In this document: positions 7,898 to 18,665 of the stretch, piece after piece
Numbering within the stretch: position 1 is the first letter of the stretch
How the letters are laid out: every line of letters starts with the position of its first letter
Assembly (NCBI GenBank): GCA_016098155.1
Contig: JAAAJB010000460.1
Span: forward strand, 1 to 28,649
From: Actinomortierella ambigua
Lineage: Eukaryota > Mortierellomycota > Mortierellomycetes > Mortierellales > Mortierellaceae
Direction of reading: 5' to 3'
Length of the DNA stretch: 28,649 nt
The notes under the pieces: model-generated
Database searches by the model: none
The model's input: the letters and a program-made list of their open reading frames with translations, nothing else
Told to the model about the DNA's origin: nothing
Made by a program: the position numbers and the translations under genes

Positions 7898-10800
7898 ATG
7901 GATTTTCGCCACCCGTACCGCCATGGCGATGAATTCCAGATTCATGACCAACAAGTAGGCGACCCTGCCTTTGTCGCCAATACCAGTTCTATCGACGAGA
8001 TAGTTCTGGCTGGGGGTTGTTTCGCCCCCTTGAGTGATGAGATTGCGAACACCCACTCGTTTGCTCTACTCAACCATGCGCCTTACACTGGCCATCCTGC
8101 AAGGTCTGTTCCAGCGCCGACCTCTATGAATCTCCACACCATCACAGACTCGACACCAATCACAGTTGGTGGTGCACCCTTGAGCAGCTGTGCCGCTCAT
8201 GTGGTCTCGTGTTCGCCCATTTTCCCCCCTGTCAGCCAAGGGCCGCTGAATACCTTTCTCGTCGTTTCTGCAGCCCCCCTTGGCTCCTCTAGCCTTCCAA
8301 CAGAGCTAGCGCACTTCCCACTCGACACCCTTTTGTCCCTCACCACCCCAGTGGGAGTTCTGCCCAATATTGTTCCCGCCCACCCGCACCCACAAGGCGT
8401 AGGCCCTGATTCCCTCAGTCCTGTGCCTTCAAGCCAGCCAGCCACATCCATTCAAGTGGTCGGTCCCCAGCCACATTCTGTGGCTGTCGAGCTGTGCCCC
8501 CAAGTGGATACTGCTCACCTTGCGTGGGCCAATGCGCTGGGCATTAGCAACGAGCAGACTGGTACGATTCTCGCCAATCAGGCTGTTATGAGTGCACATT
8601 CAGGCGAGGTTCAGCCTAAATATGACCTTGGTATGTAGACAAGTAGGCAATTGCAGGGGAAAAAAAACACCCTTCCAGATTCTTGTACCTATCGCCCACT
8701 CACGCTTTGTGTACATACGTCGCGCCCTCCTCCTCTCTCCCTTTCCTTCCTTCCTTTCCTTCCATCCGTCAATCTTTCAATCTTTCATTCTCTAAATCCT
8801 TATATTAGCACAATTTCTTGCTGGAGGTACCGTAGAGTCTAGTTCCCACGGTAGCTCATCGTGGCATATTGCGCCTTTGACGAAACCATTGCCTGGGTCC
8901 CCCAGGCCTTCAAACCTCGCAACGTCCGCTCCAAATGTGGATACAGAGCACTATTTCCAGAGGTACGCTCAACAGCTGTTTCCCCCACAGCAACCGCAAG
9001 ATATGGCACTTCCTGTTCAGGTCGCGTCACCCATAAAGATCGATATACGCCCTCCACACGTGGTACCCGCAGGCACTCCGACAATTCTCCCCCAATGCGA
9101 CGTCCGTGCAAGGCCATCCAACGGCAACATGTCGGGTATTGGTGGGAGCGGCTTCACTCCTGCAAATCGCCCTCCGTCGCACTCTGGGAGTAGAACTGCT
9201 GCAGGCCGTACCAAATCGCGCAAGGCTCCTGCGGCGCTACCCAATGTCAATGCACGCCGACTTTTGCTTCCCCGCCCCTCGAACGCGGATACGCATCTCC
9301 AGCCAGGAATTTCACAGCCTCGTCTCAGTGCCACCAAGGGCCCCGGTGACAAGAAGCGTATAAGAAGTCGAGGCTCCCTGGAGCCCAACACGGCGGCCCC
9401 AACAGTCGCCACGGCGGCCCAGTCTAACTTGCTTCGCCGTGAGACGAAGAACGTCCCCCGCGTCCCAGGCTACACATTTAAAACTGTGCAGCAACGCGAA
9501 ACAAGACGCTCCCTGCCAACAAATGCCATGTCCACCCAGGCCTATGATGGGGCTAGTTTATGGGGTCCCTATTTCTGGCGTGACGGCACTCTACAGCGGC
9601 AGTTCAAGCAAGGTGTGCGAGGAGTACTCCCCAACTTTGGCCAATTCTACGCCGCCAACACGACAGCCGGCGCCAGCGCCAGCGCCAACACCACTACGAC
9701 TACCGGTATGAGCGGCAGCACCAGCTACGGCGGGTGGGGCGGCTTTGAAGGTAAAGCGTGTGGTTCCGTCCATCAGGACTACGGTGCCCAGAGTCCATTC
9801 TGGGACAATTCGAAGAAGAGCATCACGATGCTATCGTCTCCGACCACCAACGGCATCTCCCTGGGTTTGCCGATCCCACCCTTGTCGATGTCCTCATCTG
9901 GCATCGGTATCTCTAACATCACGCCCCAGATATTGGTGGCGAATGATGTCCACAACTTTCCACAGTTGTCCGGTGGTGTCGCACTGGACGATATACCTCG
10001 AGGCAAGAAGCGACTTGGCACGCACATGCTTGCCCCGACGCCCTCTTTCTCCGCGAATCCTCATGTCAACTTTACTGTTGACTACAGCCTCGCCAACCAT
10101 CACACGACGAAGCCGTCGGCTTTTTCTGCATCGCCACCGTACGGAGGCCTTCATACCCAGCCAAAGGCTGTCCCAGCGACGCAATTCGCGACCCCCACAT
10201 TCTCGCTTCCAGACTGGAGTGATCCCAAGTCTACGATGGAGAAATACGGAGCCTCCAACCGGAGCTACAACGAGTCGGTCAAGCTGAACACTTTGAACAG
10301 CAAGACCGAGAAGCCCCCCAAAAAGGGGACCTCCAATGGCAACAAGAAGACCGAACCCTCGAACAACCTGGATGCTTACACCCTTTACAGCTTTGAGCTC
10401 CTCAAAGGATTCGAGGGTTTCGGTCTCTCGGCCAACCAATTCAAGAGCATCTCTGACATCCTTTGGAAGCAAGAGACGAATGAGGTGCAGGAGTATTACA
10501 CCAATCGAGCTGAGCGGGGACAGCTTGAGGAAGACCACGGGGTTTTTCTACGAGAGCTGCAACGTCAACAGCAACAGTGCAGCTCCTGCACTGAAGGAAC
10601 CGTTGACATTCCCCGCAAAGCAACTAGCATCTCTCGCAACACAGCCACTGGAAGGGTCCCATCGACTCTTCTTTCCTCGGTCACCTCCAATCCCCCATGT
10701 ACGAGATTGACAAGCTCGCTCTCTTGGACCACCATGGCTCCCCAATCCCCAGAACATCCATGGGTAGCGCAGCAACAGCACACTACCACCTCAGCCACCA

Positions 10801-11249
10801 CTTCAGGGCGTCTTCCCGCCTCTGAGGAGGTCTTCTGGCCGTCCTTTTACCACAGCGGTATGTCCCTTACGGGCGAATATACATTCATGAATTCGTTATC
10901 ACAACGGATTATCCACAACGACATGGCGTCGACACCGGCAGATGGATTGATCTCGCCTCCTTCCTCGCCTCCTTCTTCTCCTCCTTCTTCTCCTCCTTCC
11001 TCACCTTTTTTTTCTCCTCCTGTTTCTTATCAATTGGACTCAACACCCCCAGCCATTGCGCTGACCACCACCACCACCACCACCACCACCACCACTGCCA
11101 CGATGGCACCTACGCCGTCCGTCGGCGGAACGATTTTCATCAACTACCGGTCGGATGACCGCCTTGCTTCCGCACGTCGCCAAGAAGCGACCTTTTCAGA
11201 AATCACCTGGCCCTCTTGTGAGGAGCCAGACCGCTCCAAAGGGATTTGA
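7898..11249 (+). CDS. Ser/Pro/Thr-rich protein with a divergent HMG-box domain, 1057 aa; probable DNA-binding regulator
   Basis: Two exons, 7898-8630 and 8809-11249, joined by a GTATGT...TTAG intron of 178 bp with a CTAAAT branch-like site; 1058 codons in all. Most of the protein is low-complexity and disordered, rich in Ser, Pro, Thr and Ala. One compact region (nt 10371-10560, residues about 766-828) looks like an HMG box: LDAYTLYSFELL, then GLSANQFKSISDILWKQE and EVQEYYTNRAER. It shares the aromatic-x-Leu-Tyr start, the N-x-x-S-I/Trp-Lys core of helix 2 and the Tyr-Tyr before helix 3 of MAT-type HMG boxes, but lacks the usual Pro-x-Pro-Asn lead. The C-terminus has four PPSS repeats and a run of 12 Thr. 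By family it would bind DNA in the nucleus; the target is unknown. Confidence 0.72.
10951..11012 (+). repeat. 12-bp-period Ser/Pro codon repeat (PPSS)n
   Basis: Imperfect repeats of CCTCCTTCNTCN encode four PPSS units and a PFFSPP end in the C-terminal part of the HMG-box-like protein. The tract is strongly pyrimidine-biased on the plus strand. Confidence 0.8.
11063..11096 (+). repeat. (ACC)n trinucleotide microsatellite encoding poly-Thr
   Basis: About eleven ACC triplets in frame give most of the Thr run of the HMG-box-like protein. Length variation between strains is likely. Confidence 0.85.
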
Positions 11250-11610
11250 ATGAGCCAAGAAGAAGAACAGAGCGATAGAAACACACAAGGGAAACGAGGA
11301 CCCGGATGCAGCGCGTGTGAGCTGCACCAAACGGCACAGAATGCCACACCATACGATAGCCTTTTTTTTTATTTTCTTTCTTTCTTTCAGGACGCTGCGC
11401 ACATATACTTACGACAGCAAATAGCACCATACGCTTCTCAATCGTTTTAAAAACTTCAATGAAGTTTCGAGATTTCAATATATACCTTTTTTTTTCCTCT
11501 GCGATTCACGACGTTTTCATTAGAAACACTTTCTCGCCACGAAAGAGCGCAAGCAGACTTTGGCAGAGGGGAGGGGGCTACAGCATATATTTTTTTGTCT
11601 CCATGTCCCA
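11250..11610. other. Convergent 3' UTR region
   Basis: This 361-bp space lies between the stop codons of the HMG-box-like gene (+) and the CSN12-family gene (-). It is AT-rich with T-runs at 11360-11370 and 11487-11496. No coding potential is seen. Confidence 0.6.
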
Positions 11611-12497
11611 CTACAGCGGAGGAAATGCGTTTGCTTTGCTTAAAACGACCGTTTGATGTTCATGCGAGATGTACCCTTTCATGTATTCCTACAATAAATT
11701 CACAAAAGCCATTGTTTTTTTGGTGTTAGTGTTCCATGTCTTTGCTTTGATTCTTCGATGGAAGGGGGAAGTTGATCCGTGGATCGGATCATTGTGTCCA
11801 CGGACTAAAGAGCCGTTTAGCCAACCAAGCCAGTCTCTTTGATCTAGTTCGATCCTTCTTCTTTTCTCTACGAAAAGGGTATATAGGAGTTTTTGGCATA
11901 CCTTTGCAATCATGTTGGCAAGGTAACACTCGATCTCTTCCGCATCCACATCCACTCCGACGAATCTCAGCGCCGTGCCAAACTGATCGAACGAGATACG
12001 AGTCTCCTTGCCCGTCAACAAGAAACTAAAAAAAAAAAAACGCGAATCAACATCATATGCGCACACACAACAAATGGATCAAAGGCGATCAGTAAATTAT
12101 CACATTCCAAAGCCTTCTTTTTCTGGTTCTTATCTTCATGGCAAAAAAAAAAAAAAAAGTCATCACTTACACCTTCTTGAATAGTTGTCGCATAGCCACA
12201 ATACGGCACCGTTCCACAGCCAGATACGTGCCGACTGCAATGAGAACATTGCTCTCGGTCGTCAATGTGTCGTCAAAGAGCCTCAAGTTACCCGTCTTGA
12301 TGGCAGTCGACAGCGGTCCATATATCCGGTTGAGCTCAGGAAACTCTTTCAGGATGCGCTTGGCTGGTAAGATGCCCCGCATCATCTTGAGCGGGATCAA
12401 GTAATGCAGGATTAGACGCCGGTTCTTGTGGTACTTTTTGGGCGTCATAGCCAGCGCAGGCTGTAAATCCTCCTCCGCCTTTTATATCACATCGGAT

Positions 12498-12537
<40 letters not shown>

Positions 12538-13654
12538 GTCGATTCTAGTAAGAATTTGCGTGCGGACCAAAAACAAAAAAAGAGAGTCAACTGAAATCAG
12601 AGATCGAAAGGGGAAGAGACACATACCTTCTTAAACTCTTCTTTGTAGAAGGATAAAACGCCCGTGTAGTATCGGAAGGTCACCTGATGTGCCTTCGGGA
12701 ACTCGGACAGGTTGGGTAATTCGGAGACACTGACGGCGCGCAGGACGTTCTTGCAAAGATTGAGTGATTTTAACTATGTGACGAAGAATAGGTCTTGATT
12801 AGCACATTATTTTCTCAAGTCGCTGGTGGGGCCTCGGTGCAGAGCCAGAGATGACTTGATGTGATTCTCTCTTACCTTAAAGTAGGTGCGGAAAAGGAGT
12901 CCGATCATGTAATAGGTGCCCCACTTGCGTGATTCACGCATTGGCGCGCGGTCGGTGATACAGGCGGTGAAGGCTTTGTTAAGAATACGTGCACAGTCTT
13001 CCAGCTTGAGCGGCTTGTCACCTCCGGCGACGAGCTCCTTATCGGCCTCGTCGGCTGTCGACCGCAGATCCCTGCACAATGTGAAGAGTGGATCCAGTGC
13101 CCAGTCTGATTGGCTGCTAAAGTCCCGTAAAAAGGCACTATTGGTACAAACGTTGAGGGGAGTCACGTATGGTTGTTAGTTGCCTAGGGGGGCAAAATGC
13201 CGCACCAAAAAGTCCCTGATCAGCTTTCAAAGACGTGTAGAGAGGCAATCGCTTCATTACTTGACTGCTGCTGCTTGATGGTTGTAGGCCACGACCCACT
13301 TGTTCTCTTTGACGGCCCGCGAAACCTTTACGACCGATGCTGCCACTTCGCCCCATGTTTGACCGAGTTCATCTGTCGATGTATAGTCGACCTGGTCCTC
13401 CCAGCTAGGCTAGAGTTGAGGAGAAAGTAGACAGTATGCAAGAAATATAAGTACATGGGAAACATAGAATACACATGCAACGAGCGTCTTCCATTTGTGT
13501 TGTGTTTACGGACTGAATTGTTTATTTCGCGTGGGAGGGTCTTGGGGTGAGTGATGTCGAGCAACAGGGCGACAGCATATCCATGTTCATCGGAGATGGC
13601 GTCGCGCAGTTTCTCAAGAAGGTTCGTGAGGTCAATGGAAAGTTGGCGGTGCAT
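11611..13654 (-). CDS. CSN12: PCI-domain protein of the THP1/CSN12/PCID2 family, 414 aa
   Basis: Seven exons: 13654-13473, 13404-13261, 13137-12876, 12773-12627, 12478-12171, 12025-11902, 11688-11611 (415 codons). Matches run along the family: LLEKLRDAISDEHGYAVALL at the N-terminus, then SDWALDPLFTLCRDLR, SRKWGTYYMIGLLFRTYFK, NRRLILHYLIPLKMMRGILP, MRQLFKKVFLLTGKETRISF and ANMIAKEYMKGYISHEHQ. The C-terminal half is the helical repeat plus winged helix of a PCI domain. Relatives are yeast Csn12 (COP9-associated, mRNA splicing) and Thp1/human PCID2 (TREX-2 mRNA export); which one is orthologous is not settled here. The exon 1 donor is uncertain: GTATTC at 13472 was chosen for frame and intron length (68 bp), but neighbouring GT sites also fit. 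The last exon (26 codons) is separated by a 213-bp intron. Confidence 0.9.
12506..12532 (+). repeat. (GA)n dinucleotide microsatellite in a CSN12-family intron
   Basis: An uninterrupted GA run of about 27 bp lies in the 148-bp intron 12479-12626. In transcript sense it is a CT tract about 25-50 bp upstream of the acceptor, where it can act as polypyrimidine tract. Confidence 0.9.
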
Positions 13655-14401
13655 TGGTGAATGTGAGAGTGTTGTTGACAGGCAAACTTGTGGTGGTAGC
13701 ACTGAAGGATACAAGTGTTACTTGCGACAGTCACAAGAGATCACTTTGCTGGAGGTTCATCAGTTCTGATATGATGAGAGGTTCCCTGCGTGCACAATGT
13801 TCCGGGGACGACCGTTGAGAGGCGGGTTGCTTTCGTCATCTAGACGAAGAGAGAGAGAGAGAGGAGCGACCAGACCCTGCTGTCCTCCTTTTTTTCTTGT
13901 CTCTGGATGGACGCCTCCTGGGAGTGTGTGTCTTGGCTGGTGTAAGGGAACTGCTGCATCTGTCTTTCTTGAGCCTTCTTTCCATCGACAATGCATAGCA
14001 TAGATTGACCCTTGTTGTGGGAAACGAGGGGAAAGCAGTAGGGGTCTTGCGATGGGAGATGAGTTCAGCACCAACCAAACCCTCTCCCTCCCTCCCTTCC
14101 CCTTTCCCTGTCCTGTCCTCGGTGGGGGGGGGGTTGCGTGTGTGGGTCCACTCTCTTTTGCTGCTGCTGGTCCTATTTTGTGTGTGAGACAGCCAGTTGT
14201 TTTGTTCGTACTACGCAAAAGGGTGGTTTGTGCCTCTCTCACCCTCCTGTGCATACAGCACGCTACTTGTTTGTCTTGGCGCAATTCAGCATTTACATTC
14301 GAATTCACAACTCTTCCATCCATCACTGCTTCTCCGCTCAACACACTCCCTGTTATCCATCCTCACCAAGAAGAAGACGCTGAAGACAAAAGAACATAAG
14401 C
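13655..14401. other. Divergent promoter region: CSN12-family gene (-) and membrane coiled-coil gene (+)
   Basis: This 747-bp stretch has no recognisable gene. It contains a short (GA)n run near 13849-13864, a C-rich/pyrimidine tract with an eight-G run near 14080-14134, and pyrimidine-rich sequence just before the start at 14402, typical of a fungal 5' UTR. Open frames here are GC/pyrimidine artefacts. Confidence 0.55.
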
Positions 14402-15928
14402 ATGATCCCCCCAGGTATCATTGTCGCTGTCTCCTTTGGCGTGGTTGCCACGGGCTTCGTCCTCTATACCATCTTCCGGGAGGAAATCCATGACCTGTTC
14501 GAAAAGCCATCAACCATCCCTAGCAATAGTCGCCCCTCTAAACCCCGCCGCAAGCGTGGCGACAAGAATGACAGTGGCTCGTCAAGCGGCTACTCCACCG
14601 CACGCGATGGCTCCCATGACGGCTACGAACTCCGTTCACGGCGTTGCCACTCCGTCTACGACAACGAAAGTGACAACGAGAACGAAAAGGACGACAACGA
14701 CAACGACGACGACGAGGTATGACTCTTTCCATGCTACCTTTTGCACTTTGTCATTGTAGTCCCTTGGTATGTCACTCATGCTTCGAGCAATGCTCTTGCA
14801 TGCTGCATGCCATTGGCTGAGACACTTGTAAAAAAAAAAGAAAGACGGAGGGGTCTTAGCAAAGCAAGCCGAAACAAAGTTATTCATGCCCTCACTTCGA
14901 ACCCTCCTCACTCAGCCCTGTAAGCTGGAACCTTGATAATTGACACTGTTGTCTCTGTGTTCTCTTACTGTGTGTGCACTCTATCCCCCTTGATGTCACT
15001 CTCTCCTTTTCGACAATTTCTGGGGGGATGGGGGGGCGGGGGCGGAATGTAGCACAAGCGCTTGTTGAACAAGGAACTCGAGGCCGACAGACGTGAACGG
15101 GAGTTGGCCGAGAAGCTGGCTCGTCTGGATTTACAGGAGCGGTTGCTGAATGAACGTGAGGAACGGCTCAAGCAGCAGCTTGCAAGAGAACAAGATACCT
15201 CCTTTGCGTCTGCTGCTGCCACTGCTGCTGCTGCTGCTGCTCGTCGTATCTCTTCGCCCCCTTCAACACCAAACGAGATGAGCCAGAGTGCCAGCTACTT
15301 CTTGATGCCCTCTATCAGCAGCTCACTGCATGAGCAGCAGCATAGTGACAAGAGCGACAACAACAACAACAACTCTGTGGTCGATCCTTTTGCAGATGAC
15401 TTTGCTACCAGCCACCAGCTGCATCCCCTTGAGCTGCCACGGCCCTCCTCCTCATCCTCTTCGCCTTCTCGAGCCTCTCCTGTTCCTGCACTTTCATCCT
15501 TGTCTGTATCTGCACCTGCACCTGCAGTCGAGCACGTGGACAGTCGATCCCCAGCCGATGCCATCCTGCACCATGATCTCAGCGAGCAGCGTAACCCATT
15601 CGAGGAGTCTTCCATCTACATGGATACCTCGTCGAGCTCCATTATCCGTGAGGATGTGCATGAAGATGTGCAGGGACGCCCCCAGCAGCAGCAGCAGCCG
15701 CAGCAGCAACAGGAGGAGGAGGGGCAGCAGTACCAGCAGCAGTTCGTGTTCCAAGCTGAGTTCATGCACGAGTCTCTGGAGGTTGAGGCCGAGGACGACG
15801 AGACAGTTAGCTTCCATGGTGGAGTGTCGTCGGATCCAGAGTGGGTCGAGGCGGATGTGGACTCTGACCTTCACAGCAACTTTTCGGATTATGATGATTG
15901 GTCGTCTTCGTCAGCCCACTCTCCTTAA
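14402..15928 (+). CDS. Unknown membrane-anchored coiled-coil protein, 396 aa
   Basis: Two exons, 14402-14716 and 15053-15928, with a 336-bp GTATGA...TGTAG intron in phase 0 (397 codons). I do not recognise the family. Order of features: a single hydrophobic segment at residues 5-25 (IIVAVSFGVVATGFVLYTIF, probable N-terminal signal anchor); a basic then strongly acidic Asn/Asp/Glu stretch to residue 105; a charged heptad-like coiled coil over about residues 106-150 (KELEADRRERELAEKL, RLLNEREERLKQQL); a poly-Ala run; Ser/Pro-rich linker; an NPFEE motif that could bind EH domains; a Gln-rich stretch around residues 315-335; and an acidic Ser/Asp/Trp C-terminus. A membrane tether with a long cytosolic scaffold tail is a reasonable inference. 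Codon use is C/G-ending as in neighbours. Confidence 0.75.
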
Positions 15929-16287
15929 GGTCTCCTCCGTCCTTTTTTTTTCATTACTTTCAAGTAGCAGACGTTCTTATACAATGCATACAGTGACATG
16001 CACTTTACAGGCAGAGTGGAGAAGAATGAAAGGAAAGTAAGAAGACCCTGAAAGCGGCCATCGTTTACTTGCAATGCACGCTGATATACCTACTCGCCAA
16101 AGCAAAAGTCTCACCGCTGCCACCGCTGGTATCACGTGAGAATGCCGGCCGCCCGCGTCGATCAGAGTTCTTCTCCCCCTCGGCACACTGCCCGAAAGGT
16201 GAAATAAAAAAAAAGTGGGGAAGGGCCGAGAGTCTCCACATCACTCGCTCTTTCTCATTCATTTCATTTCCCCGAACCAACTCTACC
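15929..16287. other. 3' UTR of the coiled-coil gene and PEX12 promoter
   Basis: 359 bp with no gene. A T-run at 15943-15950 follows the upstream stop. The palindrome CACGTG lies about 150 bp before the PEX12 ATG. Confidence 0.6.
16133..16138. promoter_or_regulatory. CACGTG E-box upstream of PEX12
   Basis: A perfect CACGTG (context TATCACGTGAGAA) lies about 150 bp upstream of the PEX12 start. This is the core site of bHLH factors such as Cbf1/Pho4-type proteins in fungi. Function here is inferred only from position. Confidence 0.35.
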
Positions 16288-17989
16288 ATGGAGTTCATGT
16301 CCAACATTGGTGGCGGTCTGCAGGCGGACCGCCCTTCTCTTTTCGAACTCATTGCACAGGACAAGATGCGTGAGATGCTGGAGCCTGCTCTGCGCTATGT
16401 GCTCGCTGTAGGTGGTCCTACCATCTCTTCATGGCTACGGCTGTTTAGTTGGGAGAAGCAGGATATTGTTGGCTTACTTGATTCCTTCCTACCCTACCTA
16501 CCCTATCTGCTTATGATAACCATGGCCAGGTCTATGCCCAACGATACCCCCGCTACCTGATCCGGATCGTCAACCGCTACGAGGAGTTTTATGCCATCCT
16601 CATGTTCTTTGTCGAACGCCATTATCTCCGCGAATACGGCGCCTCGTTCGCCGAAAACTTTTATGGTCTGAAGCGAGTCCGGGCTCCTCGGTTGGTCAAG
16701 CAGCGTAAGCGGGACATTGACGATGAGTCTGTGGCACATGCTGCTGCTTCGGCCAAGGCGACACCTGCCACTATCGGATCGACAAGCTTGCGGGACAGGG
16801 ATATCACAAAGTCGCTTGTGTTTCTGGTAGGATGGCAAAGACAATAGGAAGAGGTTTTCTTTTTATTTCTGCTTGTATCTTCAAATCATTAGGTGTTCTT
16901 ATATTGTTCGCTAAACTCACCTCCATCTCCTATTGATATCAATAGATTGGCCTGCCATACGTCAAGTGTAAACTGGACGAGTACTATGAAAAGATCTCGG
17001 GAGGCGAAGCGGCACGGCTCTTTGGCGACGAATTTACAGAAGAGGAAGAGGATCTTTCGGGAGTATGATCTTCAAGGCTAATGCATGCAACGCTCTCAAC
17101 TTTTTCGCTGGCATGCACCCTCGTGCTTTGGTGCACACCACTGGGACTGACCTTTTCTCTATTTCTTCCGATTCGTCTTTCTTGCAACTTCACAGCAACC
17201 ACTCCGTGTTCGAGCAAAGGCGAGGGCGATCAAGGTGTTCAAAAAGGTCTATCCTTATGTGAATGCCTTGTACCAGCTCTCGATCTTGGCACATTATATT
17301 GGCTATCTCTACAACAAGACAGCCTTCTACTCTCCATGGCTTCGTCTCATTGGCATCGAGGTTAAGCGTATGACAGCGGCGGACTATGTAAGTTGTGTGT
17401 CTACCCTAGGACGGTCTACATGAATAATGGAGGGCTCGTGTGTTGCGACTATGTGCATGTCGGCACTTTTATTTTATTCCTACATCGCTCATACCGCCTT
17501 CTTTTTTCTTCTTCTTGGTACAACCTTCTCTCTTTCTAGCGAAATATCCAAATGAATGCAAAGAAAAGACCGACACGTCAGGCCAACACGTTGATCGAGT
17601 CGGTTCAGAACAAGGTGCTAGGCCTCCTGTCAGGCTCGCTCGATGCACTCAAGGTGATTCTACCCATGTCGATCTTCTTCTTCAAGTTCCTCGAGTGGTG
17701 GTATCAGTCGGATTACTACCGCAAGGCCAGTGCCGCAGGTGAGAGTGCTGAAGTGCCACCACCGGAAAAGATCAAGCCCCACCCAGAGGGGCTACCGATG
17801 CCCCAGCAGCCCAATATATGCCCAGTCTGCCTCAAATCCATCACCAACCCTACAGCACTCTCGTCCGGGTATGTGTATTGTTACCCATGTGCTCATAAGC
17901 AGGTCGAGGAGCAAGGATGCTGCCCAGTTACGTTGATGCGGTGTCAGATCGAGGACTTGCGCAAACTGTATAGTGATGCTGGCATGTAG
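16288..17989 (+). CDS. PEX12: Peroxin-12 (PEX12), peroxisomal RING-type ubiquitin ligase subunit, 391 aa
   Basis: Five exons, all in phase 0: 16288-16407, 16530-16826, 16946-17062, 17196-17387, 17540-17989 (392 codons). N-terminal PEX2/10/12 domain: RPSLFELIAQDKMREMLEPA, then YGASFAENFYGLKRV, LVFLIGLPYVKCKL, FKKVYPYVNALYQLS, and the membrane segment ILPMSIFFFKFLEWWY near residues 281-297. The C-terminal RING is degenerate, as is normal for PEX12: Cys336/Cys339, Cys356/Cys359 and Cys369-Cys370 in CPVCLKS, YCYPCAH and GCCPVT. With PEX2 and PEX10 it forms the membrane channel and E3 ligase that ubiquitinates the PTS1 receptor PEX5 so it can be recycled. Its length is close to yeast and human homologues. 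A 22-A run follows the stop. Confidence 0.96.
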
Positions 17990-18665
17990 AAGGACGGGGC
18001 AAAGTAGACGCCTTAAGCCGGCAAGGACCAGCCTTGCATTTCCCAGTTCTAAAAAAAAAAAAAAAAAAAAAATGTAATACTCAGTGCGTTGTTTAGCCTT
18101 TTTCTCCTTCTCCTCCTAGGCGGAGAATGGATGCCACCCAAGGTGCGAATATCGCGGTGACTCTTTGGTAGAAATGACTGATCTGACCCATTGAGCACTG
18201 GATCGATTGGAGCAGCTAGTTTTGGTTTTTAATTTACTGTCTCCTCTCTTTTCAATATGCAATGCAAGGAAATGGGCTATTGGAGAGCTGCGCCAACGTG
18301 TTACTTCCACAGGATGTGTCACGGACCACTGTGGAGGTTTCTACTTTCCCAGGCTAATTTTTTTCTTATTCCACTATGCCCTTTCCCACCAGTCGAGTCA
18401 TTTGAGTCTTTCTGCAGCAGCAGAGTGTCTGGAGCGTGCTCCATACCTGGATTTGCATCCCCTTCGCTTCGTTGTTTGCAACCTTTGTCTGTCTTCTCTG
18501 TCTCCAGGGGGGAAGAACGACATGAGTCAAGGAAAGCAGTCATGAATGTTTATAACAGTGCGATTCTCAGTTGTTTCCCACTAAGAAAAAAAAAGGAACC
18601 AAAAAAGCGCAACCCATTGTCTGAATTCTTCTTTCTTTTTTTAACCACCCCCCACCCCCTTCACC
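17990..18665. other. PEX12 3' UTR and valyl-tRNA synthetase promoter
   Basis: 676 bp without a supportable gene. It holds a 22-bp A-run (18051-18072). The 60 bp before the synthetase start are T- then C-rich. An in-frame TAA at 18642-18644 fixes the synthetase start at 18666 on unspliced mRNA. Confidence 0.6.
18051..18072 (+). repeat. A22 homopolymer downstream of PEX12
   Basis: An uninterrupted run of 22 A residues begins about 60 bp after the PEX12 stop codon. It may mark the cleavage/poly(A) zone or be a simple homopolymer; its length is prone to sequencing error. Confidence 0.9.
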
